Counted from the first letter of the stretch, positions 1-7,749 are shown. The stretch: DNA of 11,490 bases from Halobacteriales archaeon (GCA_029941175.1 JAPYRM010000017.1:1-11490); one strand, 5' to 3'. Numbers and translations are program-made. Notes: generated from the sequence alone by a model not told the origin.

Positions 1-171
1 TTATCTAATAGTGACTCTTTAGTTTCTATAACTAACCCTCTCGTTCAAGCATTAGTCTTAACTGCAATAGTTATCAGTCTGGGAACTACGGCGTTTGTAC
101 TTGTACTTTTACTTCGGGTTCATGATGCGCATGGGACATTAGACCTAGATAGACTATGGGAGCAACTATGA
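1..171 (+). CDS. mnhC: Mrp antiporter subunit C, C-terminal end (partial)
   Basis: Frame 1 is open from the window edge to a TGA at 169-171 and encodes 56 residues. It contains NPLVQALVLTAIVIS, close to the DPLPQALVLTAIVI signature of the MnhC/MrpC (NuoK-like) family, then the last hydrophobic helix and a polar tail ending LDRLWEQL. MnhC is a small three-helix membrane subunit of the multisubunit Na+(or other monovalent cation)/H+ antiporter and is homologous to NuoK of complex I. Its stop codon overlaps the mnhD start as ATGA, which implies one operon and coupled translation. The 5' part, and presumably mnhA/mnhB, lie to the left of the window. Confidence 0.88.
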   Translation, partial: LSNSDSLVSITNPLVQALVLTAIVISLGTTAFVLVLLLRVHDAHGTLDLDRLWEQL

Positions 172-1745
172 CTGCGTCTTTATTTTTGATTAATCATGCA
201 CCTGTGGTGCCTCTTTTAATCGCATTGCTAACCGCATCTGTAACTCTATTGTCAAGACGCTCGGTTAGATTGACAATTTCGTTGAGCTTACTTGGTATGT
301 CTGTTTATGTTGTATCTCTTCTATATCTCCTACGTTCTGTTCAACACGGACCTCTTGTATACCAATTTTCTGCGTGGCCCGCTCCTTATGGGATTTCATT
401 TGTCGCAGATTCTTTCTCATCTCTTTTACTATGCATATCTGCTATAGTCACCGCGGGGGTCTTACTTTACTCAATCACCACTATAGATGAATCAAAACAA
501 AAATTTTCTTACCATTCCATTTTACATTTCATGCTTTTCGGTGTTACTGGTGCACTCCTAACAGGAGATTTATTCAACCTATTTGTTTGGTTTGAAGTAA
601 CTCTCATGACTAGCTATGTTCTCGTAGTCTTCCATTCAAATTCCAAACAAACTAAGGCGGGAATGACATATGTAATTCTCAATCTCATTGGAGGTGCATT
701 CATGCTAGTTTCTATTGGTGGGATCTATGCAACTACCGGGACTCTTAATTTAGCAGATCTATCTCATAGATTATCACAACCAGATTTATACAATATTTCT
801 GTCCCTTCTGTTATCCTCTTTTCCATGATTCTTTTTACTGTTTTTGCTCTTAAATCTGGCCTGGTACCTCTTCATTTTTGGGTCCCTATAGTCTACCAAG
901 CAGCACCATCTCCTGTATCTGCTCTTCTCTCTGGGGTGGTTAAAAAAGTAGGTCTTTATGCCATGATTCGGATATTTTTCACAGTATTTATCTCAAATGA
1001 ATCTACACTCGTTGGGGAATTTTCAATTCTAACAATCTTTGGAATGTCTCTCCTATTACTATCTTCTGCCAGTATGATTTTTGGTGGAATCTCTGCACTC
1101 AGTCAAGATAATATAGATAATCTACTGGCTTATTCTAGTATAAGCCAAATGGGTTTCATAATGCTGCCACTTTCTCTCGCAGCTCTATTCCCATCTATGA
1201 GGCAAATGGCCCTAATGGCAACTATTATTCTTTCTTTGAATCATTCTCTTGCCAAAGCCTCACTTTTCCTCGTTAGCGGTTGTATAAAAAATGCTATCGG
1301 ATCTGCAAAACTTTCTGATTTAGGTGGCCTCTCCCGCCATTCTCCCATTCTTTCCATTTCTGTATTTATTTCTATATTTTCTTTAGTAGGATTTCCCCCC
1401 TTATTTGGGTTTTTCGGAAAATTACATCTTCTAATTCTGCCTCTAAACACAGAATCTGTTCAAACAACATATTCCATTCTCTTAATTTTAATCATTTTGG
1501 TGGGAACGATTCTCTCTCTTCTATATTCAGTTCGTTTGTGGAATCTTGGGTTCTGGGGAGACATTTCTCCAAAAGTATCCGCTTCAACTTTCTCTCGTTC
1601 AAACCAGTATGTTATCTTACTCTTTTCCATCATTCTGATCTCATTTGGAATCGGTTTTGAGTTCATTTCGCCACTGATTGAATCCGCTTCCATTTCCGCG
1701 ATAGATAGTTCTGGCTATATAGAAGCCGTTCTGTATCACAAGTAG
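168..1745 (+). CDS. mnhD: Mrp antiporter subunit D (NuoM/NuoN-like proton-translocating subunit)
   Basis: This encodes 525 residues of a polytopic membrane protein (about 14 hydrophobic segments) of the complex I antiporter-like family, the usual MnhD length. MnhD is one of the two large ion-translocating subunits of the Mrp complex. Family hallmarks are present: DLFNLFVWFE with the conserved membrane glutamate (E144), ALKSGLVPLHFW with the key lysine K230, the PSPVSALLSGVVKKVG loop with K260/K261, LNHSLAKASLF with K364, and PPLFGFFGK. I chose ATG 168 over the in-frame ATG 156. ATG 168 overlaps the mnhC stop as ATGA and follows a Shine-Dalgarno-like GGGAG at 158-162. The longer reading adds only MGAT. 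The absence of the long C-terminal MnhA extension separates it from MnhA. It could be confused with a complex I NuoM/HyfB subunit, but the flanking C, E, F and G genes settle it. Confidence 0.93.
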   Translation: MTASLFLINHAPVVPLLIALLTASVTLLSRRSVRLTISLSLLGMSVYVVSLLYLLRSVQHGPLVYQFSAWPAPYGISFVADSFSSLLLCISAIVTAGVLLYSITTIDESKQKFSYHSILHFMLFGVTGALLTGDLFNLFVWFEVTLMTSYVLVVFHSNSKQTKAGMTYVILNLIGGAFMLVSIGGIYATTGTLNLADLSHRLSQPDLYNISVPSVILFSMILFTVFALKSGLVPLHFWVPIVYQAAPSPVSALLSGVVKKVGLYAMIRIFFTVFISNESTLVGEFSILTIFGMSLLLLSSASMIFGGISALSQDNIDNLLAYSSISQMGFIMLPLSLAALFPSMRQMALMATIILSLNHSLAKASLFLVSGCIKNAIGSAKLSDLGGLSRHSPILSISVFISIFSLVGFPPLFGFFGKLHLLILPLNTESVQTTYSILLILIILVGTILSLLYSVRLWNLGFWGDISPKVSASTFSRSNQYVILLFSIILISFGIGFEFISPLIESASISAIDSSGYIEAVLYHK

Positions 1746-1754
1746 ACTTTCGCC

Positions 1755-2336
1755 ATGTTCATCTTAGAAAAAACCAAAACTTGGATTCCTTTGGGAATTT
1801 TTCTAGCCTTAACTTGGATTTTTGTTCGTGGTGCCCAACCCCCTCTTTCTAATTTTATCATCGAATTCATTTTTGGTCTTGTAATTTGCTTACCCATAGC
1901 CTATGGATTCCGAAATTTCTTTCCAGAGTATGTTTCGGCAAGAAACATAATCGTATCATTTCCTTACATAGCTTTGTTTGTAATAGTTTTCCTAAGAGAT
2001 ATGGTGATCGCTAATATAGACGTAGCACTTCGTATTTTGAACCCCAATTTACCCATAAAACCTGCGGTTATTGTAGTCCCCCTCCGCGCAAAAAAACCTT
2101 TCTCCATCACGACTATAGCCAACAGCATTACTCTAACTCCTGGTACTCTTACTCTAGATTATATTGAGGAATCTAATAGTCTACTAGTTCACACAATTGA
2201 CGGAAGTGATGTCGAATCTATCCTCAAAACCATTCACATTTGGGAGGAATATGCGCTCAATATTTTCCACGAATTACCCACAAAAACTCCTTTGAGAAAA
2301 GTTTTTTTAGATTCCATTGGAGGGCGTCATGACTGA
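1755..2336 (+). CDS. mnhE: Mrp antiporter subunit E
   Basis: This 193-residue protein has about three N-terminal membrane helices (residues 12-27, 33-52, 67-82) and a soluble C-terminal part. That part holds the family signature ANSITLTPGTLTLD at 122-135, followed by LLVHTIDG, typical of MnhE/MrpE. MnhE is an accessory membrane subunit with no complex I counterpart, and the Mrp complex needs it for assembly and full activity. The ATG lies 9 bp after the mnhD stop and has no clear Shine-Dalgarno sequence, unlike its operon neighbours. The length is slightly above bacterial MnhE (about 160), through a short charged tail ending GGRHD. The gene overlaps the start of mnhF by 8 bp. Confidence 0.93.
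   Translation: MFILEKTKTWIPLGIFLALTWIFVRGAQPPLSNFIIEFIFGLVICLPIAYGFRNFFPEYVSARNIIVSFPYIALFVIVFLRDMVIANIDVALRILNPNLPIKPAVIVVPLRAKKPFSITTIANSITLTPGTLTLDYIEESNSLLVHTIDGSDVESILKTIHIWEEYALNIFHELPTKTPLRKVFLDSIGGRHD
2319..2324 (+). promoter_or_regulatory. Ribosome binding site deciding the mnhF start
   Basis: GGAGGG at 2319-2324 lies 4 bases before ATG 2329, inside the last codons of mnhE. It is the strongest Shine-Dalgarno match in the window. It selects ATG 2329 over the upstream in-frame TTG at 2317, which overlaps the site itself. Confidence 0.7.
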
Positions 2337-2613
2337 ATTATTTTCTTATACTATTTTTTTAACTTCCGCTTTAATTCTAATCTGCATCCTCACTTTGTTT
2401 TGTGGATATCGGGCATTCATAGGCCCCACCATCCCCGACCGTGTAATTGGAATCGATGCCATTGGGACTAATATCACTGCAATCGCTGTACTGTTGGCCC
2501 TTCTAACCTCATTCGACCACTTCGTTCTAGTAGGACTAGTACTAGCCATTATCGGATTTATAAGTACCATTGCTGCGGCAAATTACATTTCCGAAAACGA
2601 GGTTATCCAGTGA
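2329..2613 (+). CDS. mnhF: Mrp antiporter subunit F
   Basis: This encodes 94 residues with three membrane helices, the usual size and topology for MnhF/MrpF. The conserved loop reads YRAFIGPTIPDRVIGIDAIG, matching the family pattern R-x3-GP-x3-DRV-x3-D with D37, R38 and D43. MnhF is a small integral subunit of the Mrp complex. The start was set at ATG 2329 because of the GGAGGG just upstream; a TTG at 2317 would add MEGV. The start lies 8 bp inside mnhE, and the stop overlaps the mnhG start as GTGA, so translation is probably coupled on both sides. Confidence 0.93.
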   Translation: MTELFSYTIFLTSALILICILTLFCGYRAFIGPTIPDRVIGIDAIGTNITAIAVLLALLTSFDHFVLVGLVLAIIGFISTIAAANYISENEVIQ

Positions 2614-3023
2614 CTAATATAAATATCATTTTTGTGGCTCTCAATTCGACATATTCGCTGCAGAATATATCTGTTATATTCTTTATCCTCTCCGGATGTT
2701 TCTTCCTCTCCGTTGGAACGCTTGGCCTTTTGAGACTACCCGATGTCTATAATCGACTCCATGCCACTAGCAAATCCACCACTCTCGGCGCGGCTTCCAT
2801 TTTCTTTTCTGGATTTTTACATTATGGATTTCAAGGAATGGGACTAACATCTCTGGTCGGGGTATTTTTCCTCTTTTTAACCGCACCCACCGGAAGTCAT
2901 ATGATTTCTCGTGCAGCTCAAAAAATGGGAGTTGAATTTTCTGGCGATGTCACATTTCCCCCTCTCTCAAATTCTCAAATCCCTTCAAATGTAGATGTAA
3001 CACTAGATGAAACAGAGATTTAA
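2610..3023 (+). CDS. mnhG: Mrp antiporter subunit G
   Basis: This 137-residue, three-helix protein begins at GTG 2610, which overlaps the mnhF stop as GTGA and is preceded by a Shine-Dalgarno-like GAGGT. The central signature GTLGLLRLPDVYNRLHAT, followed by KSTTLGA, and the later FLFLTAPTGSHMISRAA are diagnostic of MnhG/MrpG (PhaG). It is the last gene of the Mrp operon and the last subunit of the complex. The acidic/polar tail of about 30 residues after the last conserved segment is a little longer than in short bacterial MnhG proteins. Downstream the strand switches to convergent coaBC after 15 bp. Confidence 0.93.
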   Translation: MTNINIIFVALNSTYSLQNISVIFFILSGCFFLSVGTLGLLRLPDVYNRLHATSKSTTLGAASIFFSGFLHYGFQGMGLTSLVGVFFLFLTAPTGSHMISRAAQKMGVEFSGDVTFPPLSNSQIPSNVDVTLDETEI

Positions 3024-3073
3024 TTTCTTTATTTCTCCCTACTTTGTTTTTATTTCTTTTGATATTTCTTCTG
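3024..3073 (+). terminator. T-rich tract after mnhG, possible archaeal terminator
   Basis: Directly after the mnhG stop the plus strand is a series of T clusters (TTTCTTTATTTC, then TTTGTTTTTATTTCTTTT), without a hairpin. Archaeal RNA polymerase can terminate at such U-rich tracts. The caveat is that most of it is the complement of the lysine-rich 3' end of coaBC, so the composition has another explanation. Confidence 0.35.
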
Positions 3074-4202
3074 CTATCTTCAAACCAATTTCTCTTTTTG
3101 AGCCCTCTAATTCAAGAGTTTTTTTCATTCGAATAATTTTCACCTTTGTATCCTCCAAACCCATCACTCTTGCATCATTCGCAACAACAAATGCGAGTCC
3201 AACACGCTCTAAAAGTTCTTTCGATCGCTCAACAACCATTTTTTGATTTTCTTCTACCTCTACTTTGAAACCCACCATCACTAGATTTGGAAACTTTTTT
3301 CGAATTGTGTCCAATAATTTTGGTTTTTGGTGCAATTCCAATTGCACATTTTCAATTCCAGATCTCAATTTTTGTTCCAATGGGTCTGCACCATAATCTG
3401 CAATAGCCGCGGCGGAAATCAATCCATCCGCTTCGTGTGAAAGATCTACTACCCGGTCAATCATCTCTTTTGCACTTTGTACTCGGTGCGTGTCAAGGTA
3501 TGGGACATCTTCTCCCTTATGCACAAGACTCACTCTTGCCCCTTTTATATAACAACCTCTGGCAATACCTTCTCCCGTTTTCCCCGAAGAAAGGTTTGTA
3601 ATAACCCGTACAGGGTCAATTTTCTCGTTGGTAGCCCCTGAAGTAACTATTATGTGCCTCCCTTCAAGTGGTTTTAAATCAATGGCTCTCTCTACCTCGA
3701 CAACTATGGTCTCTATCTCTGCCATTTTTGCCTTTCCTTCTTCCACAACTGGATCTGCAAAACCCACTCCCCACGATTCAAGTCTCTCTCGCGCTTCAAT
3801 AATCCCTGGGTGATTTGCCATAGGCTCATGCATTGCAGGGGCAACAACTATGGGTATGTCAGATCCTATTGCTGTAGTTACACACGTAGTCACACAAGTA
3901 TCATCAATAGCCGCTGCCATTTTTCCAATCGTATTCGCTGTTGCTGGGGCAATTAATAGTACATCTGCCCATCCATCTTTTCCACATAGTTCTATATGTT
4001 CTACTTTACCAGTTATCCCTGTAACCACTGAGTTCCCTGTTGCAAACTCTACTGCCCATGGGTGGATGATTTTTGTTGCATTCGATGTGATAATTCCTCT
4101 CACATTAGCTCCTCTTCGTTTGAATTCATGGGCAAGTTCTACAACCTTGACTGCTGCAATGCTACCTGTAATCCCTATTGCTACATTCACTCCTTTAAGC
4201 AT
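3039..4202 (-). CDS. coaBC: Bifunctional phosphopantothenoylcysteine decarboxylase / phosphopantothenate-cysteine ligase
   Basis: This 387-residue fused enzyme of coenzyme A synthesis joins cysteine to 4'-phosphopantothenate and then decarboxylates the product to 4'-phosphopantetheine. The N-terminal flavoprotein (CoaC) half, about residues 1-175, shows GITGSIAAVK at 10-19, the active-site histidine H69 in EHIEL, PATANT at 86-91 and PAMHEPM at 122-128, the region of the FMN-dependent decarboxylase. The C-terminal CoaB half, from about 180, shows VTSGATNEKIDPVRVITN at 186-203 followed by SSGKTG, then AAAIADY and the basic KLR around K278. Phrases such as HPWAVEFATGN and CGKDGWADVLLIAPATANT are typical of haloarchaeal versions. 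The gene converges on mnhG and diverges from trkA. A TATA-like box 28 bp before ATG 4202 and the lack of a ribosome binding site suggest leaderless expression. Confidence 0.95.
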   Translation of the reverse strand: MLKGVNVAIGITGSIAAVKVVELAHEFKRRGANVRGIITSNATKIIHPWAVEFATGNSVVTGITGKVEHIELCGKDGWADVLLIAPATANTIGKMAAAIDDTCVTTCVTTAIGSDIPIVVAPAMHEPMANHPGIIEARERLESWGVGFADPVVEEGKAKMAEIETIVVEVERAIDLKPLEGRHIIVTSGATNEKIDPVRVITNLSSGKTGEGIARGCYIKGARVSLVHKGEDVPYLDTHRVQSAKEMIDRVVDLSHEADGLISAAAIADYGADPLEQKLRSGIENVQLELHQKPKLLDTIRKKFPNLVMVGFKVEVEENQKMVVERSKELLERVGLAFVVANDARVMGLEDTKVKIIRMKKTLELEGSKREIGLKIAEEISKEIKTK

Positions 4203-4224
4203 CTATTAATTATCTCTGAATTCC

Positions 4225-4236
4225 TATTTTAATAAC
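4225..4236 (-). promoter_or_regulatory. TATA-like box for coaBC
   Basis: On the minus strand this reads TTATTAAAATAG and is centred about 28 bp upstream of ATG 4202, the distance expected if transcription starts at or next to the start codon. No other element was identified, and the surrounding DNA is A+T-rich, which limits certainty. Confidence 0.45.
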
Positions 4237-4370
4237 AGTGACGATGTTCATGGGGATTTTTATCAATTTACCCTTCTATTGATTTATTTCCACACTGTTT
4301 TTTCTAACAAAAACCGATAGAGTGAGTCCCATTTTTTCTAAATATATTTAATTCCTTCCATATGCCACCT

Positions 4371-4391
4371 AAGCGCAAAGCACTTATACTT
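4371..4391 (+). promoter_or_regulatory. Probable promoter of trkA-trkH
   Basis: GCAAAG followed by CACTTATACTTT resembles a BRE plus TATA box. Centred near 4386, it predicts a transcription start near 4412 and a leader of about 12 bases before GTG 4424. A second A+T-rich candidate, AAATATATTTAA at 4340-4351, lies further upstream and would give a longer leader. I cannot tell which one is used. Confidence 0.4.
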
Positions 4392-4423
4392 TCCTTGGCA
4401 ATCGGGCGAATAGGTACACGCAA

Positions 4424-5749
4424 GTGCGCATTCTCATAATTGGCGCAGGACAGGTTGGCTACAGCATCGCAGAAAACCTATCCGACGTCCATCAAATAGT
4501 CGTTGTGGATATCGATCCCGATCGAGTCTCAGATGTCACGTATTCACTTGATGTGTTGGCCGTATGCGGGGATGGAAATGATCTTAAAACTCTAGAAGAT
4601 ATAGGCGAAGTAGATATGATCATAGCTTGTACTAACGACGACGAAAAGAATCTCATCGCATGTGAATCCGCCAAGTTGCTTGGAGATGTCTTCACCGTGG
4701 CCCGGGTAAAAAACTCTATTTTATTTGATTCTTGGTCTCGCTCTAAAGGTGCATTCGGAGTTGATTTCATGGCCTGTTCCGACAGATTAACTGCAGAAGC
4801 AATTGTTAATATAGCAGGAATTCCTGCAGCTCTTGATGTCGATTTTTTCGCAGAGGGCAATGTACAAATGGCAGAATTTGAAATCCATTCTGATAGTTCA
4901 CTCCTCGACCAAACTATAAGTGAGGCAGATCAATTCGAGTCCTTAACATTTGCTGCTATTATTACAGACGATGAGATTATTATACCTAGTGGTTCTACCA
5001 AAATTCCCCTCGGGTCTAGACTAGTGGTCATTGGGACTCCCGAAAGCGTCCAAGACTTTTCTTCCACGCTCGAATCAACTAACAATGATATTAAAAATAT
5101 AGTTATTCTTGGAGGGAGTTCTATCGCGGCAGAAACGGCATCTATTTTTGCAACTCGTGACACGCCCTCGACATTGATGACACCTGATAAAAAGTTATCT
5201 CTCAAACTAGCGGAAAAATTACCTAAAACTGTGGTCATGTGCCACGATGTAACTGATATCGATTTTCTTGAGTCGGAAAATATAACTCAATCAAATCTCG
5301 TAGTTGTTCATCTAGATTCCGATGAGGAAACCCTCTTGGTCTCTTTGCTAATTAAACAATTAGACATTCCCCGTATAGCCGCGGTTGTCAACTCTGGTGA
5401 CTATGTATCTTTGTTCGAAAACGTTGGCATAGATGTAGCTATTAACCCCCGAGAAGTCACCGCAGAAGCACTCATTCATTTCACACATAATGTAAATACA
5501 AAACATGTAGCAATCCTAGATTCGAACAGGGTAGAAATTCTTGAAATAGAGATTGATTCCCATAGTAAATTATCTGGTAGGTGTGTCCAAGAGATAACTT
5601 CTAAAATGCCTTCATCCATTGTCATAGGGGCTATCGTGAGAGACGGTCAAGTTCTTGCCCCTCGAGGTGATACAATGATACAATACCAAGATCACATTGT
5701 AGTTCTTATCGATGTAGCAGTATCAGATAAGGTCCTTAAACAATTATGA
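4424..5749 (+). CDS. trkA: Trk K+ uptake system NAD-binding regulatory protein, two RCK repeats
   Basis: TrkA is the cytosolic gating ring that binds NAD(H) or nucleotides and controls the TrkH K+ channel. The 441 residues show the full duplicated layout: Rossmann domain 1 (about 1-120) with GAGQVG at 7-12 and the ribose-binding acid D29 in VVVDID; RCK_C 1 (about 140-215); Rossmann domain 2 (about 225-345); RCK_C 2 (about 360-441), which includes the LAPRGDTMIQYQDHIVVL strand-turn pattern. In the second Rossmann domain the glycine motif reads GGSSIA (230-235) and lacks the last glycine of GxGxxG, so that site may bind nucleotide poorly. Start GTG 4424 fits the family start MRILIIGAGQVG. The stop overlaps trkH as ATGA, so the two are co-translated partners. 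Confidence 0.95.
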   Translation: MRILIIGAGQVGYSIAENLSDVHQIVVVDIDPDRVSDVTYSLDVLAVCGDGNDLKTLEDIGEVDMIIACTNDDEKNLIACESAKLLGDVFTVARVKNSILFDSWSRSKGAFGVDFMACSDRLTAEAIVNIAGIPAALDVDFFAEGNVQMAEFEIHSDSSLLDQTISEADQFESLTFAAIITDDEIIIPSGSTKIPLGSRLVVIGTPESVQDFSSTLESTNNDIKNIVILGGSSIAAETASIFATRDTPSTLMTPDKKLSLKLAEKLPKTVVMCHDVTDIDFLESENITQSNLVVVHLDSDEETLLVSLLIKQLDIPRIAAVVNSGDYVSLFENVGIDVAINPREVTAEALIHFTHNVNTKHVAILDSNRVEILEIEIDSHSKLSGRCVQEITSKMPSSIVIGAIVRDGQVLAPRGDTMIQYQDHIVVLIDVAVSDKVLKQL

Positions 5750-7272
5750 CTACTAGGATAAATTGGAAAGCTGCACTTAGTCTCGCAGGGACTATCACCA
5801 AATGGCTAGCAGTTGCGCTTTTACTACCCCTTGTGGTTGCAATCTACTACGGAGACCCCATTCTCCCATTTGTGATAACAATGGGCATTTCCTTATTCAT
5901 CGGGTCAATCTTCGAAAGGCTAGACCCCGATCCTCACATGAGCCTAAGAGATAGTTTTTTAATGCTAGTTCTTGCTTGGGTCATCGTCGCTTGTATCGGT
6001 GCAATTCCCTACTTAATTGCATTAGCAGGAACTCCCTCTACTCTAGTCCATCCGATAAATGCCTTATTTGAAAGTGTTAGTGGATTCACAACTACAGGTG
6101 CAACTGTTATAGGCGATTTATCTGCTGATCATTACACCCCCTCCATCTTATTATGGCGCCAATTCACTCAATGGTTAGGTGGAATGGGAATCGTTGTTCT
6201 CGCTCTAGCCATCATACCTGAACTATCTCCTGGTGGCGCACGTCTACTCGACGCAGAAGCGCCTGGTCCTAGAATCAAAAAACTCACACCCCGTATAGCA
6301 GAAACCGCGCGTTTCTTCTGGTTAGTATACCTTGGAATCACTTTTCTTGAAGTCTTCATACTATATGGACTTCACATAATCGGGCTCGCTCCAAATATGG
6401 ATTTCTATAATGCGCTTTGTCATGGGTTCACAACACTAGCTTCTGGAGGTTTCTCTCCTGCAGTACGCAGCGTTGAAACATTTTCCGCAGCGGTCCAATG
6501 GGTAATCATCCCCTTCATGATAGCTTCTGGAACCAACTTTGCTTTATTCTACCATTTCCTAAAAGGAGACCGGCGCATCTTTTTGAAAGATTCAGAATTC
6601 AAATACTATCTCATCTTGATGGGTATAATTGGGATCGTATTTGCTATCTTATTTTTAAATAGCAACTTCTCCAATTCTGCTTTCCAACAATCCACTCTTC
6701 TTACCACAGTTAGACATGCTCTTTTCCAAACTGTTTCTGTAATTACTACTACGGGTTATGTAAGTTTTGATTTCACAACATTGGGCATGCCCACCCAATA
6801 TCTATTACTCTTTTGTATGTTCGTTGGGGGTAGTATCGGATCGACTAGTTGCTCTATTAAAATTCTACGTTGGATAGTTATTTTAAAATCTTTTCGAAAA
6901 ACTCTTTTTTCACTCATCCATCCCGACGCGGTTTTGCCTCTCCGTTTCAACGACAATGTCTATGACGAATCCGAAATCAAAAAAATTCATACGTTCACCC
7001 TTCTGTTCCTCTTCATTTTCGTCATGTCCACCATTTTTGTAATTCTTGACGCCACCCGAGTCGGAATTAGTCTCTCTTTACTTGAAGCAATGGGGGCTGT
7101 AGCCGCAACTCTTGGAAATTTCGGTCCTTCTTTCGGATCATCTGGTCCTATGGGTAATTATCTCATGTTTCCTTGGACTTCAAAACTTTATATGTCTCTT
7201 TTGATGATAGCAGGACGATTAGAAATTTTCCCCCTTATAGTTCTACTGACAAGGGCATTCTGGAAATCTTAG
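5746..7272 (+). CDS. trkH: Trk-type K+ uptake channel/transporter subunit
   Basis: This 508-residue polytopic membrane protein of the TrkH/KtrB/HKT family forms the K+ pathway gated by TrkA. The four pore-loop repeats are visible: SGFTTTGAT (112-120), HGFTTLASGGFS (226-237), VITTTGYVS (332-340) and ATLGNFGPSFG (454-464), each with its filter glycine. The QWLGGMGIVVLALAIIP stretch (142-158) is also characteristic. The usual TrkH motif GSTxGGIK reads GSTSCSIK here (365-372), with Cys-Ser replacing two glycines near the gate. It starts at ATG 5746, overlapping the trkA stop by 4 bp. The product would import K+ driven by membrane potential or ion gradients, complementing the Mrp antiporter encoded upstream. 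Confidence 0.95.
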   Translation: MTTRINWKAALSLAGTITKWLAVALLLPLVVAIYYGDPILPFVITMGISLFIGSIFERLDPDPHMSLRDSFLMLVLAWVIVACIGAIPYLIALAGTPSTLVHPINALFESVSGFTTTGATVIGDLSADHYTPSILLWRQFTQWLGGMGIVVLALAIIPELSPGGARLLDAEAPGPRIKKLTPRIAETARFFWLVYLGITFLEVFILYGLHIIGLAPNMDFYNALCHGFTTLASGGFSPAVRSVETFSAAVQWVIIPFMIASGTNFALFYHFLKGDRRIFLKDSEFKYYLILMGIIGIVFAILFLNSNFSNSAFQQSTLLTTVRHALFQTVSVITTTGYVSFDFTTLGMPTQYLLLFCMFVGGSIGSTSCSIKILRWIVILKSFRKTLFSLIHPDAVLPLRFNDNVYDESEIKKIHTFTLLFLFIFVMSTIFVILDATRVGISLSLLEAMGAVAATLGNFGPSFGSSGPMGNYLMFPWTSKLYMSLLMIAGRLEIFPLIVLLTRAFWKS

Positions 7273-7285
7273 GCCCCTTTAACGC

Positions 7286-7312
7286 GGTAGGGCTCACTTT
7301 TTTCGCCCTATC
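7286..7312 (+). terminator. Hairpin plus T-run after trkH
   Basis: TAGGGC at 7288-7293 and GCCCTA at 7305-7310 form a perfect 6-bp inverted repeat, extendable by a G-T and a G-C pair. The 11-base loop contains the run TTTTTT at 7298-7303. It lies 15 bp after the trkH stop, and its right arm includes the TAG stop codon of the convergent gene. The T-run is in the loop rather than after the stem, so this is not a bacterial-type terminator. U-rich archaeal termination of the trkH transcript is the likeliest role. Confidence 0.4.
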
Positions 7313-7730
7313 CTGGAACTGATAACAGTGCCATTTCTATCAGTCTAAGAGAATTTGGTCCTTCTTTCCACCCTACTATGATATTTATTTCTCCACCCCC
7401 TACGCTTGCCTCTCTCACATGTATTTCATTCATATGACAAACTAAGATCAAGTGGCTCAATACTTTTGCATCCACATCTCCTTCGATTAGGATTTTCATC
7501 TTCTGCTTAACTTCATCCGAACTGATCGTTATATTTGCATCAACACTTGATATTTTTAGTGGAGAAAGATCTTTGCTTAAACGTTGTAACGACACCGATA
7601 TTGCTGTATCTTCCCCCTCTAAATCTAACATACGCGCAGCTGCAGAATAATTGACTATTCCTGCTCTAAGTGCATCATACAAATAAGGGGAGTTTTTTAC
7701 TTTTCTTCGAGTACTGGCTGCAAGTGACAT
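7308..7730 (-). CDS. Small conserved protein with HTH-like N-terminus, resembling haloarchaeal DUF7523
   Basis: No function is known to me. The 140-residue product has no membrane segment or signal peptide. Residues 1-40 (SLAASTRRKV, then ALRAGIVNYSAAARMLDLEG) are helical and resemble a small helix-turn-helix-type fold. The C-terminal half (about 60-140) alternates strands and helices and ends in INIIVGWKEGPNSLRLIEMA, reminiscent of small regulatory or ligand-binding folds. The opening strongly recalls a family I know only from haloarchaea (annotated, from memory, as DUF7523). I set the start at ATG 7730: a TATA box TTTTATAA lies about 24 bp upstream, and the longer TTG 7760 reading would begin next to that box, upstream of the predicted transcript. 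It sits last in the purA-trm112-membrane-protein run. Confidence 0.75.
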   Translation of the reverse strand: MSLAASTRRKVKNSPYLYDALRAGIVNYSAAARMLDLEGEDTAISVSLQRLSKDLSPLKISSVDANITISSDEVKQKMKILIEGDVDAKVLSHLILVCHMNEIHVREASVGGGEINIIVGWKEGPNSLRLIEMALLSVPG

Positions 7731-7749
7731 ACTACCTTTAAGTAATGTC

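Noticed and set aside
156..167. Upstream ATG 156 as the mnhD start
   Set aside because: ATG 168 forms the ATGA overlap with the mnhC stop and has GGGAG at suitable spacing. The longer form adds only four residues.
3850..4209. 119-codon plus-strand open frame opposite the start of coaBC
   Set aside because: It is antisense to the strongly conserved CoaC domain, its translation is low-complexity Ala/Val/Thr/Pro, and no promoter or ribosome binding site was seen for it.
4492..4860. 122-codon minus-strand frame inside trkA
   Set aside because: It is antisense to the conserved first Rossmann domain, Ser/Thr-rich with no family pattern. I treated it as a shadow frame.
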